From Pseudomonas asplenii (GTDB lineage: Bacteria > Pseudomonadota > Gammaproteobacteria > Pseudomonadales > Pseudomonadaceae), in assembly GCF_900105475.1 (NCBI RefSeq), contig NZ_LT629777.1, forward strand, positions 5,022,001 through 5,086,000: a DNA stretch of 64,000 bases. Direction: 5' to 3'. A program made the position numbers and the translations under genes. Positions 36,140-45,769 of this stretch are shown in pieces. The notes under the pieces are model-generated. The model had not been told where the DNA came from, ran no database searches, and was given only the letters and a program-made list of their open reading frames with translations. Position 1 is the stretch's first letter, and the number at the start of each line of letters is the position of its first letter.

Positions 36140-36865
36140 ATGAGCAAATCCGTAATGCCGCAAAAATCCACCTCGCCGTTGTTGACGATTGCCGCAGTGG
36201 CCGGTCTGGCCCTGTCGATCCTGCTGGTCCAGCGTATTGCCTTCGCAGCCGAACCGGCGGTGCAGATCGCCCCACCGGCGCTCGATGAACCGGCCACCCC
36301 CGGCCAGGCCACGGCGGTTTTTGCCGGCGGCTGCTTCTGGGGTGTGCAGGGCGTGTTCCAGCATGTGCGCGGGGTGCAGAACGCGGTGTCCGGTTATGCC
36401 GGCGGCGCGGCGAGCACCGCTCATTATGAACAGGTCGGCGGCGGCGATACCGGCCATGCCGAAGCGGTGCAGGTCACCTACGACCCGAGCCAGGTCAGCT
36501 ACGGCAAGCTGCTGCAGGTGTTCTTCTCGGTGGCCCACGACCCGACCCAACTCGACCGCCAGGGCCCGGACAGCGGCAGTCAGTACCGCTCGGCGATTTT
36601 CCCGGTGAATGCCGAACAGGAAAAGGTCGCCCAGGCGTACATCGAGCAACTGGATGGGGCGAAGGTGTTTGCCTCGAAGATCGTCACCCGGATCGAGGAC
36701 CACAAGGTGTTCTATCCGGCCGAGGGCTATCACCAGAACTACCTGACGCTGCATCCCTATGCGCCGTACATTGCCCTCAACGATTTGCCGAAGGTAGAGA
36801 ACCTCAAGCGGATGGAGCCGCAGCTGTATCGGGCTGATCCGGTGCTGGTGCCGAATATGCAGTGA
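36140..36865 (+). CDS. msrA: Exported or membrane-anchored peptide-methionine (S)-S-oxide reductase MsrA
   Basis: Reduces the S epimer of methionine sulfoxide. The 241-residue product has an N-terminal hydrophobic segment (LLTIAAVAGLALSILLVQRI, about 14-33) ending near AFA-AEP, so it is exported or anchored on the periplasmic side. The MsrA domain has the catalytic cysteine in GGCFWG (Cys about 65), GYAGG, GHAEAVQVTYDP and YHQNYL. The ATG at 36140 is preferred with AAGAGG nine bases upstream; a TTG overlapping the dipZ stop is an alternative. With MsrB and DipZ it completes an envelope repair unit for both sulfoxide epimers. Confidence 0.88.
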   Translation: MSKSVMPQKSTSPLLTIAAVAGLALSILLVQRIAFAAEPAVQIAPPALDEPATPGQATAVFAGGCFWGVQGVFQHVRGVQNAVSGYAGGAASTAHYEQVGGGDTGHAEAVQVTYDPSQVSYGKLLQVFFSVAHDPTQLDRQGPDSGSQYRSAIFPVNAEQEKVAQAYIEQLDGAKVFASKIVTRIEDHKVFYPAEGYHQNYLTLHPYAPYIALNDLPKVENLKRMEPQLYRADPVLVPNMQ

Positions 36866-36877
36866 GTCAGCGGGCCT

Positions 36878-36974
36878 CGTCGCGGCGCCCCGAAAGCCCC
36901 GCCCCTACCGTTTGTGCAGTACGCAACTATTGCGTTCGACACATCCTTGTAGGCGCAGGGCTTGCCCGCGAATA
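36878..36974. repeat. Degenerate REP doublet after msrA
   Basis: The right copy TTGTAGGCGCAGGGCTTGCC (followed by CGCGAA) ends near 36974, and the left, strongly diverged copy lies at about 36878-36908 in the opposite orientation. It lies between the converging msrA and opgD genes and leaves no room for a gene. Confidence 0.55.
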
Positions 36975-37015
36975 GACCAGAACAGGCACCGCCCATTCCA
37001 GGCGGTGCCTCACCC

Positions 37016-38635
37016 TCAAGGATAACGCCGCTGGTCCGGCGCCGGCGGGAAGTACTGGTACAACCAGGTTTCGCTCAACGTCCGCTCGCCGCTGCGGATG
37101 AACAGCCGCAGCTCCACCGGATCGACGCTGTCATTGGTCGGGTACCAGTCGAAAATCACCCGATACCCACCAATCTCATCCAGCTTGAGGACACTGAAAT
37201 CCTTCACCTGACCGTTGGAAGCGGTGACCACCGGCTCGATCCCGGTCTCTTGCGTCAGCCGCTCCAGCCCACCGCCATTGAAGTCCACGGCAAACCGCCG
37301 GGCCCAGACCTCGGGATAATGCTCACCCGGCGCCCAGCCCTCGATGAAACCGCCCATGCCCGAGCGCGTCGCATGTACCCGTGCCAGCGGCGTACCCACC
37401 GGCGGCAGCGCGCTCCAGTACAGTTTATAGCCATAGGTCAGCGAGTCGCCGGCCTTCACCGGCTGCTTTGGCGTCCAGAAAGCCACGATGTTGTCCAGGG
37501 TCTCGCCGGTGGTCGGGATCTCCAGCAGGTCCACCGAGCCCTCGCCCCACGGCGTGGTCGGTTCGACCCACAGACTCGGCCGGCGGCTGTACCAATCCAC
37601 CGTGTCCTGGTAGCTGGCGAACTCATGATCGGTCTGCACCAGGCCAAAACCCTTGGGATCCTTGTCGGCAAAGGCATTGAACTGCAACTTGGCCGGGTTG
37701 TTCAGCGGTCGGCAGATCCATTCGCCATTGCCACGCCACATCGCCAGACGGTCAGAGTCGTGGATCTGCGGGTGAATGGTGTCGCACATGCGCCGCTCAT
37801 GGGTGCCGCAACTGAACATGCTGGTCATCGGTGCGATGCCCAATTGCTCGATATCCACCCGCGCATTGACATGGGCCTCGACGCTCATCACCACCTGTTC
37901 GGCCTGGCAGTCGATGTCGAAGCGGTAGGCGCCGGTGGCACTCGGCGAATCGAGCAAGGCATAGACCACGAACCGGGTGCTTTCCTTGGTCGGGGTCTCG
38001 AACCAGAACTTGGTGAAGTCCGGGAACTCCTCACGCTTGTGCGCGTAGGTGTCGATCGCCAGGCCGCGCGCCGAAAGGCCGTATTGGCCGGTCTTGTCCA
38101 CCGCGCGGAAGTAGCTGGCGCCGAGGAACGAGACAATATCGTGGCGATCGATCTCCGGCGCCTTGAACAGCTTGAAGCCGGCAAACCCCAAATCGCCCTT
38201 GAGCTGGGCCTGGTCGATACCGCTGTTGGCGTAATTGAACAGGGGCGGCCGGAAGTGCACTTCCCGCGACTGGCGCGTCTGCGCATCGACGCTGTACATC
38301 CGTACCGGCTGCTTGAACCCCATGCCGACATGGAAGAACTGCACATCCAGTTGGCCCTTGAGTTCATTCCACAACGAATGCCGGGCATCGTACTGAATCG
38401 CGTTGAACTGCTGCGGGGTCATGTTCGCCAGGGTCGGCGGCAGGACCTGCCGGGTACTCACATAAGGCTTGCCGGCGAGTTGCTTGGCCTGGGCCTGCAG
38501 CGCCTGGAAATCAAAATGTTCGATGTCACCGTCCGCGGTGGCGGCAAGCGCCCGCGCCGCGAACAGACCGCTGGCCGACAGGCCGGTGTAGGCCGCCAGG
38601 GCCATGGAAGCTTTCAGGAGATTACGGCGATGCAT
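37016..38635 (-). CDS. opgD: Periplasmic glucans biosynthesis protein D (OpgD/MdoD)
   Basis: A 539-residue periplasmic protein of the OpgG/OpgD family, which shapes the backbone of osmoregulated periplasmic glucans. The start [19 protein letters not shown] is a twin-arginine signal, as known for OpgD. The mature protein has [35 protein letters not shown] and a C-terminal Ig-like segment ending in [19 protein letters not shown]. The ATG at 38635 follows ACAGG. It is monocistronic here, with no opgG/opgH neighbours, and the REP doublet lies just past its stop. Confidence 0.92.
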   Translation of the reverse strand: MHRRNLLKASMALAAYTGLSASGLFAARALAATADGDIEHFDFQALQAQAKQLAGKPYVSTRQVLPPTLANMTPQQFNAIQYDARHSLWNELKGQLDVQFFHVGMGFKQPVRMYSVDAQTRQSREVHFRPPLFNYANSGIDQAQLKGDLGFAGFKLFKAPEIDRHDIVSFLGASYFRAVDKTGQYGLSARGLAIDTYAHKREEFPDFTKFWFETPTKESTRFVVYALLDSPSATGAYRFDIDCQAEQVVMSVEAHVNARVDIEQLGIAPMTSMFSCGTHERRMCDTIHPQIHDSDRLAMWRGNGEWICRPLNNPAKLQFNAFADKDPKGFGLVQTDHEFASYQDTVDWYSRRPSLWVEPTTPWGEGSVDLLEIPTTGETLDNIVAFWTPKQPVKAGDSLTYGYKLYWSALPPVGTPLARVHATRSGMGGFIEGWAPGEHYPEVWARRFAVDFNGGGLERLTQETGIEPVVTASNGQVKDFSVLKLDEIGGYRVIFDWYPTNDSVDPVELRLFIRSGERTLSETWLYQYFPPAPDQRRYP

Positions 38636-38949
38636 AAAAAGACCTGTACTGAGGACGATCCGGACACCGCAAACCCAAGGTGCCAGACAGGGGAATCAAC
38701 CACCACGCACTCTCGGTGGCTGCCAACAAACAGATACCAAATCCTGATGAACGTTCGCAACGTCTTTGGAAAACTTGGTGACAGGCTTTATTCAGCAAAG
38801 GTGTGGCTAGATGTTTCAAGCCTCATACCGATGTCGAGGCGACCCCTTAACGACCGCCAGATGGACGTGAAGATTTCTTCAGAAAGCTTTCACCCTTTTG
38901 TTGGCAAAATCCCACACCTGCTGTGAAAGGTCCGTACGAGGCAACTGCA
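38636..38949. promoter_or_regulatory. Divergent promoter region of opgD and the second two-component system
   Basis: 314 bases with no convincing gene, carrying promoters for the leftward opgD and the rightward regulator gene. A GAAGATTTCTTC near-palindrome (about 38870-38881) lies about 70 bases before the regulator start and may be a binding site. Nothing else was recognised. Confidence 0.4.
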
Positions 38950-39633
38950 ATGACCCGCATCCTGACCATCGAAGATGATGCTGTAACCGCCAAGGAAATC
39001 GTGGCTGAACTGAGCAGCCATGGGCTTGAAGTGGACTGGGTGGACAATGGCCGCGAAGGCCTGGTGCGCGCCGTGAGCGGCGATTATGACCTGATCACAC
39101 TCGATCGCATGCTGCCGGAACTCGATGGCCTGGCCATCGTCACCACCCTGCGGACCATTGGCGTGGCCACGCCGATCCTGATGATCAGCGCGCTGTCCGA
39201 TGTCGACGAACGCGTGCGCGGGCTGCGCGCCGGCGGCGACGACTACCTGACCAAGCCGTTCGCCTCCGACGAGATGGCTGCGCGGGTCGAAGTGCTGTTG
39301 CGACGCAAGAGCCCGGCACGGGAATTCGAGACTTCGTTGCGCGTCGCCGACCTGGAACTGAACCTGATCAGCCGCGAAGCCTCCCGCGCCGACCAGTTGC
39401 TCAGCCTGTTGCCGACCGAATACAAGCTGCTGGAATTCCTGATGCGCAACACCGGGCAGATCCTCTCGCGGATGATGATCTTCGAAGAGGTCTGGGGCTA
39501 TCACTTCGACCCTGGTACCAACCTGATCGACGTACACATCGGCCGTCTGCGCAAGAAAATCGACAGTCCGGGCCTGCCACCGCTGATCCGCACGGTACGG
39601 GGCTCGGGCTATGTCATTGCCGAACCCCTCTAA
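38950..39633 (+). CDS. OmpR-family response regulator
   Basis: A 227-residue regulator. The receiver domain has IEDDAV, the phospho-acceptor Asp in DLITLDRMLPELDG and the Lys in DDYLTKPF. The winged-helix domain has LLPTEYKLLEFLMRNTGQ and DVHIGRLRKKID. The ATG at 38950 follows GAGG. The 3' end overlaps the kinase gene by 23 bases. The receiver domain resembles those of the CopR/PmrA-like branch, but the regulon cannot be deduced; the only adjacent gene in a divergent position is opgD. Confidence 0.92.
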   Translation: MTRILTIEDDAVTAKEIVAELSSHGLEVDWVDNGREGLVRAVSGDYDLITLDRMLPELDGLAIVTTLRTIGVATPILMISALSDVDERVRGLRAGGDDYLTKPFASDEMAARVEVLLRRKSPAREFETSLRVADLELNLISREASRADQLLSLLPTEYKLLEFLMRNTGQILSRMMIFEEVWGYHFDPGTNLIDVHIGRLRKKIDSPGLPPLIRTVRGSGYVIAEPL

Positions 39634-41005
39634 GGGCTGGCGCTCGTCCGCCAGCCGCCTGCTGGCGTTGTACAGTTTCCTCTTCGTGGCCTGGAGCTGC
39701 AGCCTGATGGGCGTGCTCTACTACGAAGTGTCCGGCTACCTCGACACCCTGGCGCGGCACTCGCTGATGCAGCGCCAGCACCTGTTCTCGCGTTTCCAGG
39801 GCCAGCAACTGTTGGACGCGCTGACCACCAGCATGACCTTCGACATGCGCGGGGTAGATGCCTACGGTCTGTTCAACGCGCAAAAAATGCATTTGAGCGG
39901 CCCGATCCTGGCAATGCCGGAAGACCTGATCATGGACGGTCATATCCACGAGCTGGCCAACTGCATCGACTCCGACGACCCCAACCTGCCGCAGGACAGC
40001 TGCGACGCCGTCGCCACCCAGACCCATGACGGTCGTTGGCTGCTGCTGGTACGTGACAACGGCTCGCTGTTCGGCGTGACACGTATCATCCTCCATGCGC
40101 TGTTCTGGGCGGTATCGCTGACCATCCTGCCCGGCGTAGCCGGCTGGCACCTGCTCAGGCGCCGACCGATCCGCCGCATCCGGGCCATCCAGGCCAGCGC
40201 CGAGGCCATCGTCGCCGGTGACCTGGGTCACCGTCTGCCACTGTCCAACCGCCGTGACGAGCTGGACATGCTGGCCGCCATCGTCAACGCCATGCTCGAC
40301 CGCATCGAACGGCTGATGAATGAGGTCAAGGGCGTCTGTGACAACATCGCCCATGACCTGCGCACCCCGCTGACCCGATTGCGCGCGCAACTCTATCGCA
40401 TCCAGCAGCAGGCCCCGGAAGACTCACCCGAGGCGCAGCAACTGGACGGTGTGATCGCCGAGACCGACACCCTGATGGCGCGTTTCAAGGGGCTGTTACG
40501 GATTTCCGAGCTGGAAGACCACCAGCGTCGCTCCGGCTTCGTGGTGCTCGACCCGCTGCCGCTGCTGCGCGAGCTGCATGACTTCTACCTGCCATTGGCC
40601 GAAGAAGCACAAATCAGCCTGCGCCTGGAGTTGCCTGAGACGCTACCCGCCATCACCGGCGACCGCGCTCTGCTCTTCGAGGCATTGGCGAACCTGCTGA
40701 GCAACTCGATCAAGTTCACCCCACCGGGCGGCGAGGTGGTGTTGCTGGCGGTCAACGACCACGGCAGCACGCGGATCGAGGTCATCGACACCGGCCCGGG
40801 CATCCCGCCTTCGGAACGCGACGCGGTGTTCCAGCGCTTCTACCGGTGCGACGACGGCAACCAGCAGAGCGGCTTCGGCCTGGGTCTGTCGATTGTCGCG
40901 GCGATCATCAGCCTGCACGGTTTCAACCTGAAGATCGGCACCGGCGAAAACACCGGTGCCCGGTTGATTCTGGAGTGTCGGGACAACCTGATCGCCGTTG
41001 GCTAG
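39611..41005 (+). CDS. Sensor histidine kinase of second two-component system
   Basis: A 464-residue membrane sensor. Helices at about 15-38 and 160-180 flank a periplasmic domain of about 120 residues that contains two cysteines (NCIDSDDPN and QDSCDAV), a possible disulfide or metal site. HAMP follows (RRRPIRRIRAIQASAEAI), then HisKA (NIAHDLRTPLTRL) and HATPase with NSIKFTPPGG, DTGPGIPPSE and GFGLGLSIV. It overlaps the regulator gene by 23 bases. The signal is unknown. Confidence 0.91.
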   Translation: MSLPNPSKGWRSSASRLLALYSFLFVAWSCSLMGVLYYEVSGYLDTLARHSLMQRQHLFSRFQGQQLLDALTTSMTFDMRGVDAYGLFNAQKMHLSGPILAMPEDLIMDGHIHELANCIDSDDPNLPQDSCDAVATQTHDGRWLLLVRDNGSLFGVTRIILHALFWAVSLTILPGVAGWHLLRRRPIRRIRAIQASAEAIVAGDLGHRLPLSNRRDELDMLAAIVNAMLDRIERLMNEVKGVCDNIAHDLRTPLTRLRAQLYRIQQQAPEDSPEAQQLDGVIAETDTLMARFKGLLRISELEDHQRRSGFVVLDPLPLLRELHDFYLPLAEEAQISLRLELPETLPAITGDRALLFEALANLLSNSIKFTPPGGEVVLLAVNDHGSTRIEVIDTGPGIPPSERDAVFQRFYRCDDGNQQSGFGLGLSIVAAIISLHGFNLKIGTGENTGARLILECRDNLIAVG

Positions 41006-41063
41006 TGGCCTGGGTGGCCGGCCGAGACGATCAGGGCCCGCTTCGTGCTGCGTTTGAGGGGGA

Positions 41064-42278
41064 TTATTCCTTACTCAAATCCACCAACGGCGTACCCCGT
41101 ACCTCCGTCTTGCGCCCTTCCTGGATCTGCGTCACCCGCTGCACCGCCTTATCCACTGCGGCCTTGTCCGCCAGCAGGCTGTAGCTGATCTGGAACTGCC
41201 GTTTCTGCCCGGCACCGATGGTTGGCACCAGCCCCAGCGGCCGCTGGTAACGGCGGTTATAGGAGAAGCTGGTGCCCGGTTCCAGCCCGGTCACGTAACC
41301 TTGGCCCTGGGTGTCGGTGTTTTTCCACAGGGAGAACACCGGCAACTGTTGCGTGTTGAAGCCAACCGCAACCCCAAGGTTTGCGGCCTTGTTGTGCAGC
41401 ACCGCCAGGGTATCGCCCTTGGCATCGGCGTAAGGTACGACGTTATAGACCGTCTCGTCGTAGTCCTTGGTCGGCGCGCGATAGGTCTGCCAGTCCGCCA
41501 GGTCGCCCTTGGCCTTGTCGTTGAACGGCGATACCTGTTTCACCGGCGCGACGAAACGCGCGCCCTGTTCCAGGAACGGAGTGCTGAAGTTGCTGTGATA
41601 CAGCGCCTGGTATTCCTTCGGATAGTCGCCGTTGTTGGTCAGCGTGTCATTGAGCGCAAAGCTCACGCTACCCGGCAACGTCGACAGTTCGGTGACCACG
41701 GAGAAGTCGACTTTCTTGAACGCCTGTTCCTTCAGTTCGCCTTGAAGACGAATGGCGTAAGGCGGTTGTTCATCGATATGCAGGGTGACCTTGCTGGCCG
41801 GAATATTCGCCGCCCGTCCATGCAGGGTGAGCAATTCGCCGTTATCCAGCCCCGGATGCCCGACCCACTCATAGCCGCAGCGCGCCACCAATTCGTTGAA
41901 CCCCTCCAGCCACCCCAGGCCGCCACGGCCGTTGAGTTCGATAAAGGCCGGGTTGACCACCTCCTTGACCGGCGAATCCCAGCCCATGCGCACATTGCCC
42001 ACGGAGGCATGCAGAACGTTCATGCCCCGGGTCGGCACCACCGAGAGCTTCATCGTGCCGTTATCGATATCGACGATGCTGACCCCTTCCTGGCGGCCGC
42101 CGTGCAAGGTACGCATCGTGACGGAGAAGGGCTTGTCGGTCTTGATTCCCAGTTGCTGGCTGGTGATCTGGCGGTTCTGCGCGGGGGTGTCGCTGTCGAG
42201 CAGCACATAGTCCCAGGCCAGGGCGTGGGAAGCAGTGGTGAGAGCGGTGACGCCGAAAATCAGTCGGAGGGTGTTCAT
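41064..42278 (-). CDS. DUF4432 family protein (aldose 1-epimerase-like), exported
   Basis: A 404-residue protein with a signal peptide (MNTLRLIFGVTALTTASHALA), so periplasmic. The mature part resembles DUF4432, a galactose-mutarotase-like beta-sandwich: LSVVPTRGMNVLHASVG, GWLEGFNELVARCGYEWVG and GLEPGTSFSYNRRYQ are the conserved blocks. Such proteins bind sugars, and some are epimerases or isomerases. No sugar transporter lies nearby. The ATG at 42278 follows AAGGACC. Function beyond sugar binding is not resolved. Confidence 0.8.
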   Translation of the reverse strand: MNTLRLIFGVTALTTASHALAWDYVLLDSDTPAQNRQITSQQLGIKTDKPFSVTMRTLHGGRQEGVSIVDIDNGTMKLSVVPTRGMNVLHASVGNVRMGWDSPVKEVVNPAFIELNGRGGLGWLEGFNELVARCGYEWVGHPGLDNGELLTLHGRAANIPASKVTLHIDEQPPYAIRLQGELKEQAFKKVDFSVVTELSTLPGSVSFALNDTLTNNGDYPKEYQALYHSNFSTPFLEQGARFVAPVKQVSPFNDKAKGDLADWQTYRAPTKDYDETVYNVVPYADAKGDTLAVLHNKAANLGVAVGFNTQQLPVFSLWKNTDTQGQGYVTGLEPGTSFSYNRRYQRPLGLVPTIGAGQKRQFQISYSLLADKAAVDKAVQRVTQIQEGRKTEVRGTPLVDLSKE

Positions 42279-42380
42279 GGGCGGTCCTTATTGGAATTGT
42301 TCGACTTTTATAACGCTAGTGAAACGATTCAGCAAGTCGAGCGTAGCAAGCCCCCTACCCTATGCGCCCGCAAGGATCGG

Positions 42381-42881
42381 CTAAATCGACAACACGAATC
42401 GACAGAGCTCATCCGCTGCGTTTTCGTGTGGTTGCTGTTCCATCAGGAATCCGCAACGATCCAGCACCTTTCTCGAACCGACATTGTCCCGGTAGACGTA
42501 TGCCACCAGTTGCGTGAGTTTCCAGTGTTGCTGCGCCTGCTCAATCAGATGCCTCAGGGCCAGTGTTGCCAGCCCCTGCCCGCCAACGTCCTGACCGACC
42601 CGATAGCCGACCTCCGCTGTGCCCGTCGACGAGTCGATGTCCTTCAGGTTCGCCCGCCCCACGATATTGCCGGCCTCGTCCTCAATGACAAACGGATGCC
42701 AGATGCCATCGGCAAAGCCGCACAGATAGTCCCTTATATGTCCGGTCACGCCCTGCAATGAGTAAAAAGCCGGATCGCGTGCATCGATCCGGGATTCGAA
42801 CCATTCACGATTACGGACTTCGAATGCCAGTAACGCCTGGGTGTCGGTCTCTTCCAGTTTGCGAATGCCAAAAGAACTCAT
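42381..42881 (-). CDS. GNAT family N-acetyltransferase (RimJ/RimL type)
   Basis: A 166-residue cytoplasmic acetyltransferase. VGRANLKDID and AEVGYRVGQDVGGQGLATLALRHL contain the acetyl-CoA pyrophosphate loop (GQGLAT, about residue 102). LVAYVYRDNVGSRKVLDRCGF near the C-terminus is the conserved RimJ/RimL-like block. The acceptor is unknown, possibly a protein N-terminus or a small amine. The ATG at 42881 follows GAGAAAGA. The 240 bases to its right (42882-43121) hold no recognised gene. Confidence 0.85.
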   Translation of the reverse strand: MSSFGIRKLEETDTQALLAFEVRNREWFESRIDARDPAFYSLQGVTGHIRDYLCGFADGIWHPFVIEDEAGNIVGRANLKDIDSSTGTAEVGYRVGQDVGGQGLATLALRHLIEQAQQHWKLTQLVAYVYRDNVGSRKVLDRCGFLMEQQPHENAADELCRFVLSI

Positions 42882-43121
42882 TGATCGTCTTTCTCCCGGG
42901 TGCCATGCATCAAGACTTGTTATGTTCAGGATCCTGCCGTGGAATTCTACCCACCGTACCGAGCACGGTAATCACTTAAACCGATACCTTTTTCAGCCTC
43001 TTGCCGCCTATCATGAAGATGGCTATGCGACATTATTTCTCCGATGGACGTTCATCGTTCATCCAGCAGATCAATGCGAAGCTCACTCAAAGTTCTACCC
43101 TTCATGACAACAGGACGTTCC

Positions 43122-43826
43122 ATGCACCGATTGAAAATGCTTTTCGCCCTCAGTGCCCTCACCATTGCCGGCTGCGCCAGCCAGCCTCCAGTACCGCCAC
43201 CGGAGTTTCCGGGACTGGAGCAGTCCGACAAGATCACCATCCAGGACCTGCGCCCCCATACCGAGAGCGAAAAAGAGATCTTCAGCCTGCTGATTACAAG
43301 CGATGCCTATGCCATTTACCGTGTGGCGGACACCGCGACCAAGCCTACGGGACCGCGCCTGCTGGCTCATCGAGCCTATGAAACGCTGCCGGAACTGAGC
43401 AAACAGCCCTCGATCAAGGTGTTGCACTTCGTCACCTACGCCAACCTGCAATCGCAACTGCGCAAGAACTCGCTGCTGGCCGGGTTCACCGGTCCTATCG
43501 GCGTTGCACTGATGGCGGACAAGACCTTTCCGGCCGGAGAAGTCCTGACCACCCAGATCGACAGCCAGTCGCTGGATAAAACCGAGGGCAAAGAGGAATA
43601 CACCCGGGCGTACTTCACTGCAGAGGAAAACCCGAAAAAGTCTCCGGTGAATCTCATCTATATCGACACGGAAATACTCGGCAAACGCGTCACCACCCGC
43701 TGCCTGGTTCCACCGATTGCATCCAGGCCCCATCTGTTCCTGGTGGAAGCCTACGACATGTGCATTGCCAATCACCTGGCGTTGTACCGCACCCCTGGCT
43801 CGCCGAAGGACACCGTCGCCAAGTGA
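43122..43826 (+). CDS. Uncharacterised lipoprotein
   Basis: A 234-residue protein with a clear lipobox: MHRLKMLFALSALTIAGCASQ, where the Cys (about residue 18) would be lipidated. Ser at position +3 and no Asp at +2 fit an outer-membrane destination. The Pro-rich start PPVPPPEFPG is followed by a soluble domain with no recognised motif. One hydrophobic stretch (LLAGFTGPIGVALMADK, about 115-131) and two C-terminal Cys are present. The ATG at 43122 follows AGGA. Function unknown. Confidence 0.75.
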   Translation: MHRLKMLFALSALTIAGCASQPPVPPPEFPGLEQSDKITIQDLRPHTESEKEIFSLLITSDAYAIYRVADTATKPTGPRLLAHRAYETLPELSKQPSIKVLHFVTYANLQSQLRKNSLLAGFTGPIGVALMADKTFPAGEVLTTQIDSQSLDKTEGKEEYTRAYFTAEENPKKSPVNLIYIDTEILGKRVTTRCLVPPIASRPHLFLVEAYDMCIANHLALYRTPGSPKDTVAK

Positions 43827-43833
43827 CTTGAAA

Positions 43834-43874
43834 GGACGGGCTTACTTCCCCAGGTGCAAGTAAGTCCGCCCCCT
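43834..43874 (+). terminator. Hairpin after lipoprotein gene
   Basis: GGACGGGCTTACTT pairs imperfectly with AAGTAAGTCCGCCCC. It lies eight bases after the stop and is probably a terminator, though no T run follows. Confidence 0.4.
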
Positions 43875-44023
43875 CTCCAGGTAGAACATCATTGGATCTT
43901 CCGCAAGTTGCAGCGGACAAATGATCCAAATGCACGACTCAGGCGAAAACTGTCATTTATGAACCTACCTGGGCCGCACCTTTCACTCTAGAGTGCAGGG
44001 CTCATCCCACCAATGACGTACTC

Positions 44024-44584
44024 ATGAATCTCTGGTTCCGACTCTTCCTCATGATCTTGCGCCGCCCCTGGCGAAAGCCGGCCAAAGCGCTGGAAACCAC
44101 CATTATTCGCCTGCGCGTATGGCCACTGGACCTCGACTTCAATCGACACGTCACCAATGGCCGATACTTCACCCTGGCAGATGTCGGACGCATGGACTTC
44201 GTTCTGCGCAGCGGCGCCTATCGAGTGGCACTGCGCAAAAAGGCGCTGCCCATCGTAGGAGATACCTGGGGTAAATTCCGTCGTGAGTTGAAGCTGTTCG
44301 AGTCCTTTGAAATCCACACGAAGATGCTCGGCTGGGATGACAAGTGGAGCTTCATGGAGCATCGTTTTGTCAGTAAAGGCAGAGTGATTGGAGTGGTCAT
44401 CATGCGCGGGCTGTTTCGTTCAGCGAAAGGCACAGTGCCCCCGAGCGAATTTGTTCAGGCATTGGGATTGTCCGAGCAATCACCCGAGATGCCGAATTGG
44501 CTGACTTCCTGGTCTGACAGTTGTGATGCCATGAGCCTGCAACTCAGAAGTGAGGAGCATCTTGACGATCAACCCTCCAGATAG
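44024..44584 (+). CDS. Acyl-CoA thioesterase-like (hotdog fold) protein
   Basis: A 186-residue protein related to the THEM6/4HBT-like thioesterase group. After a hydrophobic, basic N-terminus (MNLWFRLFLMILRRPWRK) comes the hotdog signature WPLDLDFNRHVTNGRYFTLADVGRMDF (about 35-62), where the Asp/Asn-x-x-H-x-x-N pattern is typical. KLFESFEIHTKMLGWDDKW follows. It probably hydrolyses acyl-CoA or acyl-ACP near the membrane. The ribosome site is weak. It stands alone between a lipoprotein gene and a convergent operon. Confidence 0.78.
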   Translation: MNLWFRLFLMILRRPWRKPAKALETTIIRLRVWPLDLDFNRHVTNGRYFTLADVGRMDFVLRSGAYRVALRKKALPIVGDTWGKFRRELKLFESFEIHTKMLGWDDKWSFMEHRFVSKGRVIGVVIMRGLFRSAKGTVPPSEFVQALGLSEQSPEMPNWLTSWSDSCDAMSLQLRSEEHLDDQPSR

Positions 44585-44689
44585 ATCGAGTTCATCGTTA
44601 TCCCCGCCCGGCATGAGTGACTCGATTCGAACATCATGCCAACTGTGAGCCAGCAACCAGTGGAGTAGCCCGACCGCGCAGTCCGGGTT

Positions 44690-45769
44690 TCAATACCCGG
44701 TCATCTCCAGATAACCCACGCCCTGCTGGCTGCCACTCAAACTGATCGGCCCTTCCCAATAGGAAAATGTGGTGCCCATCCACGCATCGTCCCGTAGCGG
44801 TTTCGTTTCGATGCGCAAATGCTTGCTCGGAATTTCCAACCGCCACTCCACTGGCAATTTACGCCCGGCGACGCTGGCCTGCCGTCCGGGTGTCAGCACG
44901 ATATCGTCGCCCTTCAGTACCTGCGCCTGGCCATCAGCCCCGATCCAGGTCCCGGCCCGATAGGCCTCGCCACCCTGCTGCCGCACCTGGAACAACATGA
45001 CCTTAGCGCCATCGGCCAGGTGCAGGGAAAACCAGTCCCACCCCGACTGTTCGGCAGCCAGCGGCTGGCTGCTCCACTCGCGGTCGAGCCAGGCCTGGCC
45101 GCTGACCTGGACCTCGCGCCCATCGACCTGCAGGCTGCCACTCACCTGGAAATACGGTTGGCTGTAGTACCACGACGCCTGCCCCTTGCCGGATTTCAAG
45201 CTGTAGCCATGATCGCCCTGCAACACCAACGGGCGCTGACTGCTCAGGTTCAGCCGATAGGCAAAATCGCTGCCGTGGGCCGACAGTTGCATCTGCCCCA
45301 GCCCCTGATTGCTCGGCGACAGGCTGCGCAGTTGCCAATCGTCGATCCAGGCGTTTAAAGGCTCGGCCTCGACGCCCGCCGTGCCGACCCCGCCGCGCGC
45401 CAGGGCCTGAGCGAAATGATGACCGCGCTCGCTGGTCAGCGCCGCGTGCCCCATCCACAAGGTCGGCTCGCTCCAGCCGGTCAATTCGCCCGGCACTTTC
45501 AGGGCGCTGCGAAACAGGGTCCATTGCACGCCATAACGATGCCCCTCGGCATCCTTGAGGTTGGCGGTGATGTACCACCACTCGATGCGGTAGTCACGAT
45601 GGGCACCGTGGTCACGGGGAAACTCCAGGGTCTTTCCTGGCACGACCTGGGCGAAGTCGGCAGCATTGGAACCCAGCCCGGCGAAGCCTTCCGAGTCTGC
45701 GGGGGGCGATTGATCGCAACCCGCCAGAAGCAAACTGCACAGCAGTGCGAACAAGCCCCTAACGCTCAT
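44690..45769 (-). CDS. Lipocalin-like (AttH/CrtC-type) lipoprotein
   Basis: A ~359-residue putative lipoprotein: MSVRGLFALLCSLLLAGCDQ contains a lipobox Cys at about residue 18. The mature part matches the AttH/carotenoid 1,2-hydratase-like two-lipocalin fold: DYRIEWWYITANLKD, GHAALTSERGHHFAQ, QAWLDREWSSQPL and WDWFSLHLADG are conserved blocks. The ATG at 45769 overlaps the end of the permease gene. With the ATPase and FtsX-type permease it forms an operon resembling attEFGH-like export systems. Asp at +2 suggests inner-membrane retention. The lipophilic cargo is unknown. Confidence 0.83.
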   Translation of the reverse strand: MSVRGLFALLCSLLLAGCDQSPPADSEGFAGLGSNAADFAQVVPGKTLEFPRDHGAHRDYRIEWWYITANLKDAEGHRYGVQWTLFRSALKVPGELTGWSEPTLWMGHAALTSERGHHFAQALARGGVGTAGVEAEPLNAWIDDWQLRSLSPSNQGLGQMQLSAHGSDFAYRLNLSSQRPLVLQGDHGYSLKSGKGQASWYYSQPYFQVSGSLQVDGREVQVSGQAWLDREWSSQPLAAEQSGWDWFSLHLADGAKVMLFQVRQQGGEAYRAGTWIGADGQAQVLKGDDIVLTPGRQASVAGRKLPVEWRLEIPSKHLRIETKPLRDDAWMGTTFSYWEGPISLSGSQQGVGYLEMTGY

